Below, in pieces: positions 22,095-32,226 of a stretch of DNA of 64,000 nt. The stretch is from Linnemannia schmuckeri. Taxonomy: Eukaryota > Mortierellomycota > Mortierellomycetes > Mortierellales > Mortierellaceae. The stretch's first letter is position 1, and each line of letters begins with the position of its first letter. The notes under the pieces were generated by a model. That model was not told where the DNA came from, did not search any database, and saw nothing but the letters and a program-made list of their open reading frames with translations. A program made the position numbers and the translations under genes. The stretch spans positions 1,736,001 through 1,800,000 of the forward strand of contig JANATG010000008.1 of assembly GCA_029449235.1 (NCBI GenBank), written 5' to 3'.

Positions 22095-23393
22095 TCATGC
22101 CTTCACTGCTGCCTTTTGCTCCTGCTGCTGAATCTGCAACTTGTATTGCATCATATCCACCAATGCTAATAATGGAGACACGAACAGGAAGAGAATAAGA
22201 AGTGAGTTTGTTAATCAGACGAATTCATAGAAAGGTAAAAATTCAAATGTCGTCTGACAAAACGTGCTTGTTAGTTCACCCAGAGCTGAGCACACACTTA
22301 CACCTCAAGTTTCCTTGCTTCTGTGCGACAGTCGCCTGGATCTTCTCTAGGTTCTCTTTTACGAAATCGACCTTGCCGTTGTAGAACTTGATCGCATCCT
22401 CGGTAGTCTATGTGAAATATTGTTCCGATGAGTGCCGCTGTTAACTAACTCATTTAGGGGACAGATGACGTCACCTTCATAGACGTCGCGCTGCTGTATC
22501 GGTCACTTGACAATCACTTGCATTCTCCTTGAAACTAAAGAAGTAACTCTCCATGAAGCTTCATGCGTACGTACCTTCTCAACGTAGTATCCAGTTCCAA
22601 TGTCGACAATGACCTTTTCGACGTTGGCGAGCTTTCCAGGGACGTAGAGTGAACTGGTTAATGGGACTAGGATGGTCTTATCCTTGTTCGAGGCATCCAC
22701 AGCCTTGCAACTCTCAATACAATCTGCGAATCGGTTTTGTGCCTGCTTCAACTGTCCGAACGACGAAGTCAAATGCGAGAGTTCCTATTGCCATTTTCAA
22801 AGGTTGGATGTTATTAGCACCGCATTTTCTTTCAAAGGCGTCGTTTATGTAGTGTCGTACTTGACAGTTTTTCATGTTCCTGACTATATCCTGCAATCCA
22901 TCTCTGAGCTTTCATCTCTGTGAATGTGGACTGATCGCACCAAAGTATCATCCAAGGACATAGCCACTGTGCCTCACAGCGGTCCCTGGCGCGAGCATCG
23001 TGACGCTTGTTGAGTGTTTCCTGAAATAATTGATTCACGTCCCACGCATAGTTTCCTGTAAGTGGCTGCCGACGTTTTGTAGTCTAGTTCGGCGCCATGC
23101 TGCCATTTTCCTGTATACCACCATCGCAGTAACACGCGACTAGTCCTCTGAGGCTAAAGTGGTGATAGGATCCAGTTTAATGTCGGTCTTGAAGCGTTTC
23201 CTTTACTCGCGCCTGAGGGTATAAGAGGCGTCCTTGGCTTCTCAGGGGGTGCTCAAATAGCAACTGCAAAGTTGATGTCCCAGCTGAAGAAGTGAAGCGT
23301 CATTAGCAAAGAACTTACTTCCTCGAGCTGCTTCTTGACCTCAACCAGCTGCTGGAGGTCCAAATCCTGGAGTTCAATCTTTTGCTGTGCCAT
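22095..23393 (-). CDS. PFD5: prefoldin subunit 5
   Basis: Exons 23393..23319, 22784..22575, 22407..22302 and 22165..22095 give 153 residues, the expected size. The N-terminal helix (QLVEVKKQLEEELSHL), the central beta-hairpin block (ILVPLTSSLYVPGKL, VIVDIGTGYYVEK) and the C-terminal helix (FVKENLEKIQATVAQKQ, LVDMMQYKLQIQQQ) are those of an alpha-class prefoldin. The hexameric prefoldin captures nascent actin and tubulin and hands them to the CCT chaperonin. The third intron donor is placed at GGT|GTAAGT to keep frame (LRSLVDMMQY). Intron 1 is 534 bases, five times longer than its neighbours. The start codon lies only 76 bases from the inverted repeat of the Fanzor element. Confidence 0.93.
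22466..22473. promoter_or_regulatory. TGACGTCA palindrome (CRE/ATF-type)
   Basis: A perfect 8-base CRE-like palindrome lies in intron 2 of prefoldin 5. It matches the binding site of ATF/CREB bZIP factors. Function is unproven. Confidence 0.3.
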
Positions 23394-23468
23394 TGTCGAT
23401 GTGTGTGTGTCTGTCGGTAGATGATGATGGCGGCAGTTGTTATCGACTGCTATCGAGTCAGGGTTGGA

Positions 23469-23494
23469 GGACATTGGGCGCCATAATTACGTCA
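23469..23494 (+). repeat. left terminal inverted repeat of the Fanzor element
   Basis: This pairs with the copy at 28161..28186 on the other strand. The shared core is TGGGCGCCATA with a matching GGACA on the outer side. It lies 87 bases from the Fanzor stop codon. Confidence 0.6.
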
Positions 23495-23541
23495 CCGAAG
23501 TAACTCATTATAGTATCCACTGCGCTCCTACCCGCACTAAT

Positions 23542-23563
23542 GTGTGTGGGCGAACCAACACAC
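23542..23563. ncRNA. hairpin at the element's left end, possible omega-RNA/terminator part
   Basis: GTGTGTGGG and CCAACACAC flank the loop CGAA, pairing in eight of nine positions. The hairpin begins 18 bases past the Fanzor stop codon, between it and the left inverted repeat. TnpB and Fanzor guide RNAs usually derive from the 3' end of the gene and the adjoining element end, so this location is suggestive. It could also be a simple transcript-end hairpin. Confidence 0.3.
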
Positions 23564-23580
23564 GAATATGGAAAACTAGA

Positions 23581-26500
23581 CTACTTCCGCGCACTCTTTC
23601 CACCGCCCGCCGGGCTGGAGCTGGAGGCAATGGCAGACCTCTTTGGTCGGCCTTGGGTTTCATCCGTGGTACTTGAGGTAGAAGCAGGTCGTTTTCGACT
23701 CGTTGTGCTCCCGCTACTGCCGCTTCCAGGGGTTGTGTTTGAGAGTGTACTCGATCCTGCGCCGGCACTAGCCAACCATGGAAGAGATCCGTCCGGAACT
23801 ACAGGCTGGAGATACTCTGGACGCTCGTGCTTCTCAAGATATCCTCGCACAAGGTTGGTCATGTTCTCCGCCGCCATAACATCATGGTGGTGATATACAT
23901 GGCACGTTGGGCAAAAGAAACGGCGGAGAGTGACCTGGGCGACGAAGGGCCCACAATGAGGACATTTCTTGCTCGTGTAGTATTCATTGAGTCCAACGAC
24001 AGGTAACCCAACGACCGCGCCTAATTTGAAGGAACGGGCAATCATATTAATTATTTTTGTTTGTTTCGCGGACAACAAGTATTTGCAGGTATCAATCCTT
24101 AATGATTTTCCTGAATCAGTAGTTACCTTCTGCACAAAATAAGATAGGAATGTGGAGTCGAGAGAGGAGAGTCCACTCTTGATCGAGAATTTGCCCAGTC
24201 CTACTCCAATCAAGACAGGGTCTGCTGGATCATGTCGACGCCCAATACTTCCCCCAACGATACCAAGGAGGCGGTCGGCAAGCAATTGATACTCATACTG
24301 ACGGGCACGCTCCATGTCCCACTTGTGGCGTTTGTACAGCTGATCTCGGCCCGCATAGAACTCCAATAGTCTCTCCTCGACTCGCCTCAGCTCTGCAGTG
24401 TAGTTGATCACACTCGCCTTCTCGCCCTTCAAAGGTGGAAGTCCAGTCTCAATTTCTGCTATCATTCGCTGCTCCCCACCCCCATCCAGCAAAGTCTGCT
24501 TCTCGCCCTCCAGCCACCGACGGAAGCGGAATGTTGGTTGATACACCGCCTTTTGTTTCACCGCCAGATTGTGAAACACCGTCCTTGTCGACACCAGAGG
24601 CGAGGTTGTTGTCTGTTGATCTGAGGTTGAAGCCGAGATGGGAATAGGAAGAGAGACTGAAGATGTCGACGGTGCTATCGATTCCACAGAGGTAGCAACG
24701 ATTCCTTCCATGCTTGAAGTTACTCTGTCGACTTCCTTGCCTTTTTCAGTCCTGAACGAGTCATCCGGAATATCTGCAAAGGCGCCAACGACACACGCCT
24801 TCCCGCCGTCCAAAGTCAACGTTTTGATCTTCTCGGGTTGAACTCCTGGCCAATATTTAGCGACGTCGTCCTCGCAGGTAATGACATTCCTGATCTCGAG
24901 TAGGAAGTAATCGACTCCGCCGACAGTCGAAGTCAATCTTGAGGGCAGTCTGTCCTCTGCGATACGGCGATATCGAACATCCTGAAGCTCTCGAAGCTTG
25001 AATGCTAGCAACTGTATCCTGAATCCGTCGGTCTTTAAGGAGCCTCGGAGAACATATTCCTTCGTGGCATAGGTAGTGAGGTCGAGCCATTCATTCTGGA
25101 CATCCGCCAAGTGACTCCGGATTTGATCCAAGGACCACGGCTTGACTTCAGCTCGATAACCAGCTTGCTTCCGCTGTCGACTTGTAAGACCTTGAGGGGC
25201 GACGTCGGCAACAAAGTTCTTGGTGATAAAACCGGGCTCTTTTCCTGCTATCCATGTGTCAAGATCGTTCACTGAGGTGATGATCGAGTTATCCAACTCG
25301 CCCAACCGCACCAATCTTTCCTTCAACGATGCACGCTTCCAGAAAAAAGCCGCAATCTCCCTCTCCGAGAACGATACGAAAGGTTGCTGTGAGGAGGTAA
25401 GGGGTACAATCCGACGGCTGTTTCCCGTGAGTTTGTTCAAATAAAGAAGGTTCTCTACGGCGGAAACATCTGGTCGAAACTGAATGTCGGCATCTCCTCG
25501 TATGATGCCCTTGTCCTTCATGACCTTGAGCTATGCAAGAAAAGATAAGAAAAGAATATAATAAATTAAATAGTATTCGCGATATTTTTTCTTGTACAGT
25601 TAAAGCATAACAGCACATCTAAGTTAGCCAAAGATACTCCAACCCATACCTTATCGTGGAGATCATGGCTCCCATGCCCATACATTCGTCTCGACTCGGC
25701 AGCCAGCTGACCAAATACAGATCGGACCAAATATGTCGGTGTGAATGGCGCGGCTTCCCGAAGTTCCTTGCGCGCTCGAACTGGATCATGTATCCCGTCC
25801 TTCACCAACCAGACAATAAGCTGAGTAGCAATACCGCCTGCCTTGGAGTTCTCCTTCGGGTAGTTTCCTGACTAGAGATATATCAGGAAAGAGCTTAGGA
25901 AGCCGAACTCCCTGTCCTGCCTGTTCGCGACATCGGAGTTGTCGCTCTCCGTGTTGCCTCCGGCATCCTCCTCATCCTTATCGAGATCCGTAGGCTTGAC
26001 ACGCTCGCAAATTGACGACAGTATCTCCCGCTCCGCCTCTGTGATAAAGTCCTTCCTGCACTGAAGTCGATACGATTCGGTCATCGTTTGGGGTGGCGTC
26101 ATTGACTCTAACATAATCCTTCGCTCCTCCTCCATCTTGTCCATGCGATCCTTCAGCATTTCCACGAAATGGCCAATAAGACGCTGAGCCTCACGCTTCA
26201 CGCCCGCAGCCAGCCGTGGGGTCTCCTGCAAACAATCGACTACCTCCTGCTGCTCCTCAGTAAGAGCGTCAGTACCGGCAACTCCGTCCATCACCACACG
26301 TCTGACGTTCGCACGCACTGTACCAATCTCCAAAGAAGACGTTGGGTGGTGCCAGTTCATCGACCGCATGAGACCATTCTTGTCGAGATCTGCTAGCGAT
26401 TTCTTCTGCAGTCCAGATGAGTCTCTGTCGCCCTTCGGTTTGGACTTTTTGATCGAAACACTGTTGGTCTGCGCCGGCTCCCGGTAGAACTTGAGCTTGA

Positions 26501-28005
26501 ACTGTTTGGCCTTGGGAGGTGGGCCATGAACAATCTGGCGCGTTCTCTCTTTGAACGAGAACCGACCTCGATGCCTCGGAATTCGCGTCCGGGTCAATGG
26601 AGGATGCCCATCTGTATTCGGGTTAGATGCCAGCGAGGAGCTCTGTTGCGAAGGTCCGGGAATCAGAGCGGATTGTGGCGATGGGGTAGTAGTGTTGGCC
26701 TTGGAGACAACCTTGGGTGACTCGACTGTTCTGTATCGGTTGTAAGTCTTTGGTGATGGTAACCGCACAACGTCGTCCTTGGTTCTATTTAAAAACCAAT
26801 CATATTGAAATGTTGAGAAATGCACTTTGCAAATAATTCTCCATAAAGTACAGAGCTCTTCAATAATACATGGTATAATTACCTCTCTTTGGCTGCTGCT
26901 ACTCGGATATCTTTCAAAGACTCATGCTTGATACAAAGTTCCTTGAATCTGTCCTGTAATACACGAAAGAGCTGCTGGGTTTGCGACTCTTGGACCAAAG
27001 GCTCGACACATTCTTGTTGTAAAAGTACGAACACCCGGATAGAGTTCTGGAAAGTCTCCTCCTCAGTGTTCTTCACCACGACTTGACCGTGGGCGAGATA
27101 AGCAGCTACTATCTCTTGGGCGTCTATTTGAAAAGAAAAGCTAATCAAAGTTAGCTTTCAATTTGTACAATAGTATTTTTACAGAGAATGCCAGATTAAA
27201 TTGCAATTCATTTTCAACAAACATTACCTGGCCTTGGCCCAATCTCCTTGATGATGCTGAAGTTAATGGCTGGTCCCAGCGAGTAGATATTCCTTTAATA
27301 GTCATTCCTCGAAACTACAGCGAGAGCCGTCAGCTGGGTCCGAGAGATGCCCAGAGTTGCGAGGATATCAGGGACCTTGTATACGAGGATAAGATTGTTG
27401 GACACGGGACGCCAGAGGATTACAACCGATCGATACGCCAGCATATCGCTGTCCTTGGAAATAATGATGTCATTAGGCTGAGCGTCCCGGGCTGTGGCAA
27501 CATCGGCTTCGGTGGTGCAAATGACGACCGTCCATCCGCGATTCTCCATGTACTTGGTAAATTCCAAGCGACTCGCCAGTGGCCAGTAAAACGAGGATGC
27601 AAGTCCAGCCTTGATGTCGGTAAAGTGCCGCTTCCGGATTCTCATGCCATCATTTAGCCGTTCACGAAAGGTGTCGATGCTCTTCTCCGTCCGGTCCAGG
27701 GCCTTGTGCCGCGTTTCTTCTCGTGCCTTGGCCGTACCGGCCTTCTCCACCGCCTGTGGACCGTCGATGTATAGAATCATGTTGAGTGTGTTTCCGAACC
27801 GCTCAATATCCTTCTCCAGAATCCAGAATCCGTGTGCTTCCTCGTCGGATTTCTTGGAGTATGCATCTTGAATGACGCGGTAACAGTTAGCCATGATGTC
27901 GAAGCGGCGTGTTCCGGTTGTGAGCGATGCGAGGACTGAGAGGTAGAATGAAACGGGATTGTAGCCCTTCCTGCGAATGAAAGGATACCAGTCGACGAGT
28001 CCCAT
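23581..28005 (-). pseudogene. XPG/FEN1-like nuclease fused to Fanzor (TnpB-like) nuclease, degraded
   Basis: Exons 28005..27228, 27123..26883, 26784..25650 and 25530..23581 join in frame. Residues 1-260 resemble the XPG/FEN1 PIN-like fold: MGLVDWYPFIRRKGYNP at the N-terminus, the acidic ILYIDGPQAVEK, and TTEADVATA followed by DIIISKDSDMLA, the XPG-I acidic pattern. The C-terminal half is Fanzor-like: TLDGGKACVVGAF (RuvC-I Asp), VLIGVGLGKFS, GLNEYYTSKKCPHC with its Glu, a second CPTC pair, and HHHDVMAAENM (RuvC-III Asp). A basic RKRPAS tail may be an NLS. Damage: TAA at 27295..27297 (codon 237) after VSRNDY, TAG at 25872..25874 (codon 644) after FLSSFLIYL, and a probable one-base deletion near 24003. 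A 106-base GT-AG intron (24021..24126) seems to interrupt exon 4; splicing it gives ARSLGY, then a shifted frame. Residues judged catalytic remain. Confidence 0.8.
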
Positions 28006-28160
28006 GGTGATGAATCATGCGTTTTTGGGGTTGGAAGAAAGTAATGCTGAAATTGGCAAGAGTAGAGAAAAGGTTGGCTAGGGGAAACGCGAGCTTAAAA
28101 GTGTCGCTGCCTTATTGCCCACCTTCCTAAATGCTTATTTCCCACAATAATGGTGGCCAA

Positions 28161-28186
28161 TGAGAGAACTATGGCGCCCATTGTCC
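28161..28186 (-). repeat. right terminal inverted repeat of the Fanzor element
   Basis: This is the inverted partner of 23469..23494. It lies 155 bases upstream of the XPG-Fanzor ATG. Confidence 0.6.
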
Positions 28187-28204
28187 TGTTTCCCGAGTCA
28201 AAAG

Positions 28205-28212
28205 TGACGTCA
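28205..28212. promoter_or_regulatory. TGACGTCA palindrome in the PLRG1 promoter
   Basis: A perfect CRE/ATF-type palindrome lies 97 bases before the PLRG1 ATG and just outside the element's right end. Such sites bind bZIP factors. I infer it belongs to the original PFD5-PLRG1 divergent promoter. Confidence 0.4.
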
Positions 28213-28308
28213 ACAAAATTTTTAGCTTCTCACAAAGGCAACTCTCAGTCCAGACTCTCGAGCCTTTTTTTTTCCACGTTTCTTCCACCCTCAACAACAA
28301 CCTTCCTA

Positions 28309-30443
28309 ATGCCACCAAAGAGAGCTTCAAGGGCCAAGGTCAGCAGCAGCAGTAAGGACACTGACAGCCAGGACGTGGTCATGGAAGGTCATACTCTCGC
28401 AGTTGGTATCGAATCAGCAGCAGAAGAATCCAACCAGAATGCTGCTGTTGATGGTGACATCACCACGATCGTCAAGCGATCAGTCAAGAGGACGCGGGAG
28501 CTCTTTGCCGAGGACCAGGAGAACATCTATAGCACACTTACAGAGGATCAATTGAGGTGCGCATCTGCTTAGGGTTTGAACTCTTGTTCCGTAATTGTCG
28601 TTGTTTGTAAAGATTGCTTGTTCAGCATGATATTTTGGACATGGGATACTGACAGATCAATTCCTCTCCTCTTTTGTTACGGACAGCCAGCGCGTCAAAT
28701 TGCAGTCCAAGATCCACGACGAATACAAGGACGTCCAAGTCCTCCCATACCCACTCTTGAAGCGGCAGAAGGAGCAGCTGGAGAAGAAGAAGGCTAAGGC
28801 GGGATCTGTCATCGCACCAGCACCATCAGCAACAGCAGGAGATGTTGACAGTGGCGTGGAAAAGATTCTCGACTCTCTTCCCAAAAAGACTTCTCAACAG
28901 TCGAGCGCATTGGTGATGCACAAACCAACAATCCACAACCCCTTCCCAGACGCGTCGGGTGGAGGAACCTCCTTAGTCAGGAGACCTGTTGCCAAGGCGA
29001 TCCGCCCAGAATGGCATGCTCCTTGGAAGCTGATGAGGGTTATCTCGGGGCATCAGGGGTGGGTCAGGAGTGTTGCTATCGAACCAGGCAATTCGTGGTT
29101 TGCTACCGGTGCTGGTGATCGTATCATCAAGGTACTTTCTGGATCCTTTTTCTTTCACTTTTACCGTATCTTATCGCGATTCATAGCAACACACATTTCT
29201 AGGGGCACCACTAACAATGTCAACTGAAACTGTATAGATTTGGGATTTGGCATCCGGACGATTGAAGCTGTCGCTGACGGGTCACATTGGACAAGTTCGC
29301 GGATTGGCAGTATCACCACGGCACCCATACCTGTTCTCGTGCGGAGACGACAAGATGGTTAAATGCTGGGATCTGGAGACCAACAAGGTCATTCGACACT
29401 ACCACGGACATCTCAGTGGTGTCTATGCCCTGGCCATTCACCCCACCTTGGACGTCCTTGTTACCTCTGGTCGTGATGCCACCGCTCGCGTAAGTCGCTC
29501 TTTTTGAGAAGCTGTGTCTAAATGAACTAGAACATTGTGGGATCGAGTCTTGTATGTCTGATCTGTATCCTGTTGCGTACAATACAATCATATAGGTGTG
29601 GGATATGAGGACAAAGCAGGCGGTGCACGTTCTCTCAGGACATACAGGAACAGTCAGTGCAGTTAAGTGTCAGGAGGCAGATCCACAGGTTATCACATCG
29701 TCCATGGACAGCACAGTCCGTCTGTGGGATCTGGCTGCAGGAAAGACCATGACCACGCTTACACATCACAAGAAGAGTGTCCGTGCCATGGCCCTGCACC
29801 CAACAGAGTTCACCTTTTCGACCGCCAGTCCTGATAACATTAAACAATGGAAATGTCCTGAAGGCCAGTTCATGCGCAACTTTGAGGGTCCCGGAGGTGT
29901 TACCGGAGGCGGGGGCATCGTCAACGCCATGGCTGTCAATGCCGACAATGTCATGTTCACCGGAGGTATTATATCTTGCTTCGTTTCATTTCTTGGATGC
30001 CTACATATATATCTGGTAGAAAAGAGCGTTACTGATAACCATCTCCATTCATGTTTTCTTCTTCCTCTGTTTTAGCTGACAACGGAGCAATGGGTTTCTG
30101 GGATTGGAAGTCAGGACACCAGTTCCAGAGATTGGACTCGCTCGTCCAGCCCGGATCGTTGGACAGTGAAGCTGGTATCTTTTGTGCCGAGTTTGATAAA
30201 ACTGGTCTGCGTCTCATTACCGGAGAGGCCGACAAGACCATCAAGATCTGGAAGGAGGACGATCAAGCCGTATGTTTCATTCCTTGCTATTTTCTTTTGT
30301 TACTTGAATGCGTCGAATATATCACCATTTGTATAGAGTTGAAACCTAACCTTACCATTTTTTTTTTTTTCAATCGAATCAATTAGACGCCTGAGACGCA
30401 TCCTTTGGATTGGAAGCCTTCGTTGATGAGAAAGCGTTATTAA
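28309..30443 (+). CDS. PLRG1: pleiotropic regulator 1, WD40 splicing factor
   Basis: Exons 28309..28556, 28687..29131, 29238..29489, 29596..29965, 30076..30269 and 30387..30443 give 521 residues (human 514). The N-terminus is charged and low-complexity; the family segment KRTRELF and the PEWHAPWKLMRVISGHQGWV entry into the propeller are present. Seven WD40 repeats follow with the GH...WD pattern (for example LTGHIGQVRGLAVSPRHPYL, VWDMRTKQAVHVLSGHTG). The end THPLDWKPSLMRKRY is highly characteristic of PLRG1/Prp46. The protein is a component of the Prp19/NineTeen complex in the activated spliceosome. It lies divergent to the Fanzor element. Confidence 0.97.
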
Positions 30444-30822
30444 GAAAAGCACCTTTCAATTTTCATAAAAACCTTGTACAATACACGAATTATAAGCAGC
30501 AGCAAAAGATTTTTTTAATGTAAAACGTGGAATATGGAGCGCTTTCCGTTAAGTAAAATTACAGGCAGGTTATGGGAAAGCTATGGTACAACAGGTAGGG
30601 TAGGGATAATGAAGCAAAGAAGAAATAGCCAAAAGCGAAAATAAAAAAAAAAGATACTACTGAAGGAGGAAGAAAAAGAAAAAAGAGAGAAATAACATGG
30701 AAGCAAAGATACGCGAAAATGAGTTGATAGAGGTAATGGTTTTGGCGCGTGTGCGTGTGAATGAGTTGTGTGGGTGTGTATGGTGTGTGCGTGTTGTACA
30801 ATTGACCTGCTCGCTCCAGGAA
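30444..30822. other. convergent 3' spacer
   Basis: This separates PLRG1 (plus) from EAF1 (minus), so it should hold two 3' UTRs. A GTGTGCGTGTG-rich stretch lies near 30750-30795. I see no gene. Confidence 0.5.
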
Positions 30823-32191
30823 TTAAGGCTGTGATTGGGGGTTTTGCTGCTGCTGTTGCTGTTGTTGTTGTTGCTGCTGCTGTTGCTGCTGCTGCTGTTG
30901 TTGAAGAGCCAGCTGCTGCTGCTGCAATGCAAGTGCCTGCTGCTGCTGTTGTTGCTGCAGGACCAACTGTTGCGCTTGTTGCTGCTGAAGCTGTCGCTGA
31001 GCTAGTTGCTGTTGTTGCATCGCTAACTGCTGCTTCTGCTGTTGGAGCTTCTGTTGCTGGATCAGGTGCTGCTGCTGAAGCTGTTTCTGTTGAGCAAGCT
31101 GTGCGGCGTTCATGGCCGGGCTCATGCCTTGCCCGTTGACAAGACCTGGCGACTGGCCATTCATGACTTGACCGTTCATCGCTTGACCGTTGACAATACC
31201 CGCAGTCTGACCAACTTGGGGCTGCTGGACTAGTTGAGGTGATGCCTGTTGTTGCTGTTGAGCAAGAGCTTGAGTCTGGGCCTGAGTCGTCTGTCCATTG
31301 AGCTGCTGGCCGTTCTGCTGCTGCATCGCCTGCTGCTGCTTGATCGCCTGCTGGGCATTGTACTGACTTTCGAAGAATCTTTGCAGCTGCTGGCGGGCCT
31401 GGGCTTCGGCTTGGAGGCGTGGAAGGTTTGGGTAGTGCTGAGCCAGCTGGGCAATCATCTGAGGCGTGGGCACGGTTGGCATTGTAAGGAGAGATGCCAT
31501 AGGAGGAGTCGCGGTTCCTTGGGCACCTGCTGTTGCCTGTTGTTGTTGTTGCTGTTGCTGTTGCAGCTGCTGCTGCTTTAACTGTTGCTGTTGCTGAAGA
31601 GCCTGCTGCTGCTGCTGTTGCAGCTGTTGCTGTTGCGGCTGAGTGTGACCCATAATGGGCGTCTGGACAGTGACAGGGTTTGCTCCAGCAGCAGGTGTCG
31701 AGACAGTTGCAGAATGAAACAAAGTGGGACTAGGGACAACTCCGGGGGCCATGACAGGAGTGCTACTTCCCTTGGCAACTCCGTTGGTATTCAGAACCTG
31801 CTGAGGCTTGGCATTGACTCCGATAGCACCGTTGTTGTTGTTAAGAGCTCCGCCGGCAAGAATAGGAGTCGATGGCGTGGCAGCTCCGGACGAGTTTCCT
31901 GATCCGTTCCCTGTACCATTCATCCGGTTGGCGTTGGCTGCGGCATGATTGATCGACTCGCCGGGTGTGCTGGGTCCGCTGGGGAGATTGGGGGTCAAAC
32001 CGCCCATCTGAGCCGTCGAAGCTTGTCGAGGAGATCCTGTGGGTGTCTTGATCTGCTGGAGTTGGGCGACCTGTTGCTGCTTCTGCTGCATGGCTTGTTG
32101 TTGAAGCTGCTGCTGTTGCTGTTGAAGTGCTTGTGCCTGTGCCTGTGCCTGTACCTGAGCTTGCGCCTGAGCTTGCGCAGCCCGCTGGGCT

Positions 32192-32226
<35 letters not shown>

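Larger units (their letters stand above)
23469..28186. mobile_element. probable TIR-flanked element carrying an XPG-Fanzor gene
   Basis: The left end (23469..23494) and right end (28161..28186, reverse strand) are inverted copies matching at about 21 of 26 positions. Both read inward GGACA, one variable base, TGGGCGCCATA, then TT and TCA. They enclose the whole XPG-Fanzor gene (23581..28005) and no neighbour exon. Outside them, PFD5 starts 76 bases to the left and PLRG1 starts 123 bases to the right. Without the element the two genes would share a divergent promoter of about 200 bases. I could not find a clear target-site duplication. Fanzor proteins are known cargo of eukaryotic transposons, but no transposase gene is present, so the element would be non-autonomous or mobilised in trans. 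GGCGCC is itself palindromic, which inflates part of the match. Confidence 0.6.
28006..28308. other. divergent spacer between XPG-Fanzor and PLRG1
   Basis: This holds the element's right inverted repeat, a CRE-like palindrome and the PLRG1 5' leader. I see no gene. Confidence 0.6.

Noticed and set aside
25566..25874. An intron ending in CTCTAG that would remove the TAG at 25872
   Set aside because: The only nearby upstream GT would give a 37-base intron with a poor donor, and the flanking residues (FLSSFLIYL, SGNYPK) read as one continuous segment.
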